Shown here: positions 61,048 to 64,000 of the stretch, one piece after another | Layout: each line of letters opens with the position of its first letter | Position numbering within the stretch: the first letter of the stretch is position 1 | Origin: an uncultured Hyphomonas sp. | GTDB taxonomy: Bacteria; Pseudomonadota; Alphaproteobacteria; Caulobacterales; Hyphomonadaceae | Reading direction: 5' to 3' | NCBI RefSeq assembly: GCF_963677035.1 | Contig: NZ_OY781472.1 | Span: 2,418,001-2,482,000, forward strand | DNA length: 64,000 bases | Notes under the pieces: generated by a model | What the model was told of the DNA's origin: nothing | Databases searched by the model: none | The model's input: only the letters and a program-made list of their open reading frames with translations | Translations under genes and position numbers: made by a program

Positions 61048-61224
61048 TCCGTAGGGGAATAATTGGTTTTTTCTGCCCGAGGGGCTCGAATTCATAACTC
61101 AACAGCGCATTGGGCGAGCCTCTCGCTGGTCCCTCGGAATGCGAATCGGGCCTATGTCTGCCACATCAGTATGCGCGGTGAGCACCGACTCGATAACCTC
61201 ATTGAGAATCGCCCCATGCTATCC

Positions 61225-62223
61225 TCAGCGGGCGACCAGAACGGCCCTCAACCCTGCAGACGAATCGTACTCCATGGCGTCGTCGATCTGGTCAAAGCGG
61301 AACTCCTCACCAATTCTCGTCGCGAGAAGCGGATCGTCGATGAGCGCTTCGATATCCCGGCTGGCGGCGGCGAGCTTTTCAGGATCCAACACCGTCGCCG
61401 TCTCGAGAAGGGAGAAGCGCTTAAGGGTAAGATTATTTTCCACGATGTGCATGGTGGAAAATGCCGTCGGCGTGGATGCGTTCATGATGCCAGCGACATA
61501 GACTGTCCCCCCTGTCGGCAATGTCGGCACAATGCGGCCTAGCAGTTCACCGCCTACGCCGTCGAACACGGCGGTCGCGTCAAGGCTAGTCGTCAGATGC
61601 CGCAATCGCTCCTCGAAGTCATCTTCTGTTGTCAACAAGACATTCTCGATGCCTTGGCTGACAAGCCTTTCACGCGAAGCTGCCGAGCGGACAAGGAAGA
61701 TCGCCGGAGTGTTCTGCCGACGCGTCAAGGCAGCGGCAATCAAGCCGGTTGAGGAAGAACCCGCCGTGATGATTACGCCGCGATGCCCTTCGTTGTGAGC
61801 CTGCGCCAGGAAGGAATATATGGTCAATATGTTCGCGAAGGAGCCACAATAGTCTCGCACCCGCAGGTTCTCGGGCAAGATGAGGCAGGTTTCAAATGGA
61901 ACTTGGGCCGTCTCACACCACAGACCCGTCGCCTCGACGCTCGGTCTGAGCGCTTTGCATATGGCCACCTTCCGGTTGAGATATTTTTTCGGCACGCCGG
62001 CTCCGATCGCAGCGATGGTGCCGCCTCCGTTTGAGCCATAAATGTCATGAAGTGCGGTTGCCCAAGTGCCGTTGGGAAGAGGATGGCTAAGGAAGAACTT
62101 GTCCCCATGCATGATGCTCGCAGAGTCCATGCTCACAAGTACATGGCCCGGAGCAGGTTCCGTGAGCGACGGTACCTCACGGACCTCCAGCGACCGTTCC
62201 TCCGTATAACAGATTGCTCTCAT
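61225..62223 (-). CDS. MDR-superfamily NAD(P)H oxidoreductase (quinone-reductase-like)
   Basis: The 332-residue medium-chain dehydrogenase/reductase lacks the structural-zinc cysteine cluster of alcohol dehydrogenases. It has the nucleotide-binding region GVIITAGSSSTGLIAAALTRR and FDGVGGELLGRIVPTLPTGGTVYVAGIM. This fits the quinone oxidoreductase or enoyl reductase group. It could reduce an enone or enoyl-CoA intermediate. The start at 62223 is fixed by AAGGAG 5 nt upstream. It lies 59 nt after the SDR gene on the same strand. Confidence 0.87.
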   Translation of the reverse strand: MRAICYTEERSLEVREVPSLTEPAPGHVLVSMDSASIMHGDKFFLSHPLPNGTWATALHDIYGSNGGGTIAAIGAGVPKKYLNRKVAICKALRPSVEATGLWCETAQVPFETCLILPENLRVRDYCGSFANILTIYSFLAQAHNEGHRGVIITAGSSSTGLIAAALTRRQNTPAIFLVRSAASRERLVSQGIENVLLTTEDDFEERLRHLTTSLDATAVFDGVGGELLGRIVPTLPTGGTVYVAGIMNASTPTAFSTMHIVENNLTLKRFSLLETATVLDPEKLAAASRDIEALIDDPLLATRIGEEFRFDQIDDAMEYDSSAGLRAVLVAR

Positions 62224-62282
62224 GATTTCTCCTTGAAATTGGGTCTGCACACTACTGGCAGTGCGCTCCAAGGGAGCGGTTA

Positions 62283-63056
62283 TCAGCGCGGCTGCATGCG
62301 GGCGCCGGCATCAAGATCGAGCGTCGTCGCATTCAGATATGAGTTCTCGACAATGTGTTGCGCCAGCTTGGCGAATTCCGACGGCTGCCCCATCCGGTTC
62401 GGATACAGGATCATGCGATCGATAATGGACTGGGACACGTTGTCCGGCATGCCGGCAACCATTGACGTATTGAACAGGCCCGGTGAAATCGACACGACGC
62501 GAATGGCCAGCTGTGCCAGATCTCGCGCAACGGGAAGGGTCAGCCCGACGACACCGGCCTTGCTGGCAGCGTACGCGGCTTGACCGATCTGACCTTGGGA
62601 AGCCGCTCCCGAAGCCGTGTTGATGATAACGCCGCGCTCACCGCTCTCAGCGTCAGGCTCGTTTTTGCTCATCGCCAGCGCGGCAAACCGGATGACGTTG
62701 AAGGTGCCGGTGAGGTTGATCCCAATAACCTTGTTCCAGGTTGCAAGCGGGAAGGCTTCGCCCCGCGATACCGTTTTCGCGGCATCCGCGACCCCGGCGC
62801 AATTGACCGCGATATGAACACTACCGAAGGCAGATACGGCTGCATCGATCCCGTCCTTCACGCTGGCCTCGTCGACAACATCGACGATACGCGTCAGGCA
62901 GGCATCACCAAGGTCTGCCTTGAGGGCCTGCAGCTTGTCCTCGTTACGATCAAATCCAACGATCCGTGCACCGGCAGCCGCCAGCGTTTTACTCGTCGCG
63001 AGTCCCAGTCCGGAGGCTGCCCCGGTTACGACGGCGATTTTACCAAGAAGCTCCAT
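62283..63056 (-). CDS. HSD10-like short-chain 3-hydroxyacyl-CoA dehydrogenase
   Basis: The 257-residue SDR has TGAASGLGLATSKTLAAAGARIVGFDRN, NCAGVADAAKT, and catalytic Ser plus YxxxK (AAYAASK). An ISPGLFNTSMVAGMPDNV segment follows. The pattern is that of type II 3-hydroxyacyl-CoA dehydrogenases (HSD17B10), which act on 3-hydroxy-2-methylacyl-CoA and steroid alcohols. It follows the thiolase gene by 18 nt, forming a dehydrogenase-thiolase beta-oxidation pair. Confidence 0.9.
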   Translation of the reverse strand: MELLGKIAVVTGAASGLGLATSKTLAAAGARIVGFDRNEDKLQALKADLGDACLTRIVDVVDEASVKDGIDAAVSAFGSVHIAVNCAGVADAAKTVSRGEAFPLATWNKVIGINLTGTFNVIRFAALAMSKNEPDAESGERGVIINTASGAASQGQIGQAAYAASKAGVVGLTLPVARDLAQLAIRVVSISPGLFNTSMVAGMPDNVSQSIIDRMILYPNRMGQPSEFAKLAQHIVENSYLNATTLDLDAGARMQPR

Positions 63057-63074
63057 GGGTTTTCCTTACGCTTG

Positions 63075-64000
63075 CTATTTGCCCAAGATGGTTACGCAGG
63101 CCACCGCCTCTTCAATGCCCTGCAATCCGCCGCCGTTTTCCGCGATCGCCAGGCGCGCGCCTTCGACCTGACGGGGGCCGGCCTCATTGCGCAACTGGGC
63201 GGCAAGTTCGTAGACTTGTGCAAGGCCAGTGGCGCCGACAGGATGCCCCTTCGATTCCAGCCCGCCTGACGGATTGACCGGCACGCGGCCTCCGATGGTG
63301 GTCTCGCCGCGTTCGCTCGCAGGGCCTCCCTCGCCGAGGGCGCACAGGCCCAGGTTTTCGATCTGGATGATCTCGCCCATGGCGGTGGCATCGTGCACTT
63401 CGGCAACGGAAATATCGCCGGGACTGACCCCCGCCAACTCGTAAGCACGCCTGGCGGCACGCGCGGTGCAGTGGTTCACGAAGTCTTTCGAATAGCGGTC
63501 GCTGCCAGTCTGGACCACCGATGCTAGCACCCGAATTGCACGCGATCGGTCGATGCCGTAGCGCTTCAATCCCGAAGCAGTCGCCAGCACGACCGCGGCA
63601 CCACCGTCGGAAACCGGCGAACACATCGGCAGCGTCAGGGGATAAGTGATTGGTGGCGCGTTGAGCACCTCATCGATGGAGTAGGGTGTGCGGTATTGCG
63701 ACAACGGGTTTTCCACAGAGTGCTGATGATTCTTGGCGGCAACCGCAGCAATTTGGCGCTGCGTGGTGCCGAACGTCGCCATGTGGAGGCGGGAGAAGGC
63801 CGCATAGACGTCCATGAAAACGCTGTAGGGCTTGTCAGACGTCGTGCCCGGCGGCGGTTCGATGCCTTCACCAAGTTCCATGAGTCGTTTGCTGATTGCG
63901 TCTTTGTCGCTCACGTCCCACGCGCTGTCGAAGGCGCCAAACATCAGTTCGCGGTCCCGAGAGAACATCTTCTCAGCGCCCACGGCGAGTGCGACGTCCC
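63075..64000 (-). CDS. SCP2-type thiolase, partial (5' end beyond the window)
   Basis: The C-terminal about 308 residues of a thiolase are present; the frame stays open to the end of the window (reading ...DVALAVGAEKM), so the catalytic nucleophile cysteine lies outside. Visible are EVHDATAMGEIIQIENLGLCALGEGG, GRVPVNPSGGLESKGHPVGATGLAQ (catalytic His in GHP) and IAENGGG, which mark the SCP2/SCPx-like group. The usual HDCF is HDAT here, so the second cysteine is absent. It would cleave 3-oxoacyl-CoA in the last beta-oxidation step, together with the adjacent dehydrogenase. Confidence 0.88.
   Translation of the reverse strand, partial: DVALAVGAEKMFSRDRELMFGAFDSAWDVSDKDAISKRLMELGEGIEPPPGTTSDKPYSVFMDVYAAFSRLHMATFGTTQRQIAAVAAKNHQHSVENPLSQYRTPYSIDEVLNAPPITYPLTLPMCSPVSDGGAAVVLATASGLKRYGIDRSRAIRVLASVVQTGSDRYSKDFVNHCTARAARRAYELAGVSPGDISVAEVHDATAMGEIIQIENLGLCALGEGGPASERGETTIGGRVPVNPSGGLESKGHPVGATGLAQVYELAAQLRNEAGPRQVEGARLAIAENGGGLQGIEEAVACVTILGK

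Overview
The window looks like a chromosomal segment of an alphaproteobacterium, most likely in or near the Hyphomonadaceae/Caulobacterales. The base composition is GC-rich. It carries an rplU-rpmA-obg-proB block, an NDUFS4-type complex I accessory protein, an L21 protein with a long C-terminal tail, TonB-dependent receptors and dispersed palindromic repeats. The taxonomic placement is inferred from gene content, not computed.

Positions 1-34200 look like core genome. In order they hold a cytochrome bd oxidase operon (cydA, cydB, a 39-residue cydX, a DsrE-like protein and a c'-type cytochrome) facing an NsrR-type regulator; a 1-Cys peroxiredoxin; an orphan ATP-grasp protein and a small XRE regulator; CoA-transferase, hydrolase and dehydrogenase genes; a ZnuD-like TonB receptor with a candidate Zur box opposite a PKHD hydroxylase; a valine/isobutyrate catabolic operon (mmsA, enoyl-CoA hydratase, mmsB); a ROK kinase; an RND efflux pair; tRNA-Arg and tRNA-Pro; a thioesterase and a FATP-type acyl-CoA synthetase; and a long minus-strand run, rplU-rpmA-GNAT-obg-proB-GNAT-RimK-like.

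At 34107-34196 a tRNA-Ser(CGA) is followed at once by a truncated tyrosine-recombinase gene, two non-identical IS6-family elements, extra IS-end fragments and a decayed gene. This is the left edge of a genomic island that appears to run past the right end of the window. The first cargo unit (37383-47100) is an Lrp-type regulator divergent from eight tightly packed genes: the complete branched-chain 2-oxoacid dehydrogenase (E1 alpha, E1 beta, E2, E3), a class IV aminotransferase and leuC-leuD-leuB. No leuA is present. The set could turn 2-alkylmalates or branched-chain amino acids into branched acyl-CoA.

The second cargo unit (47330-64000) looks like a catabolic cluster for an unidentified, probably cyclic or aromatic, substrate. 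It holds a flavin reductase, a TonB receptor, a crotonase-fold protein resembling 6-oxocamphor hydrolase (a C-C bond hydrolase), two acyl-CoA ligases, a flavin-dependent monooxygenase of acyl-CoA-dehydrogenase fold, a Rieske oxygenase, an MDR oxidoreductase, an HSD10-like dehydrogenase, an SCP2-type thiolase cut by the window end, and TetR and AraC regulators. The most striking feature is that the flavin reductase gene carries a promoter region and about 30 N-terminal residues homologous to those of the monooxygenase gene 7.6 kb away. This points to an ancestral oxygenase-reductase duplication and deletion, and to shared regulation of the two partners.
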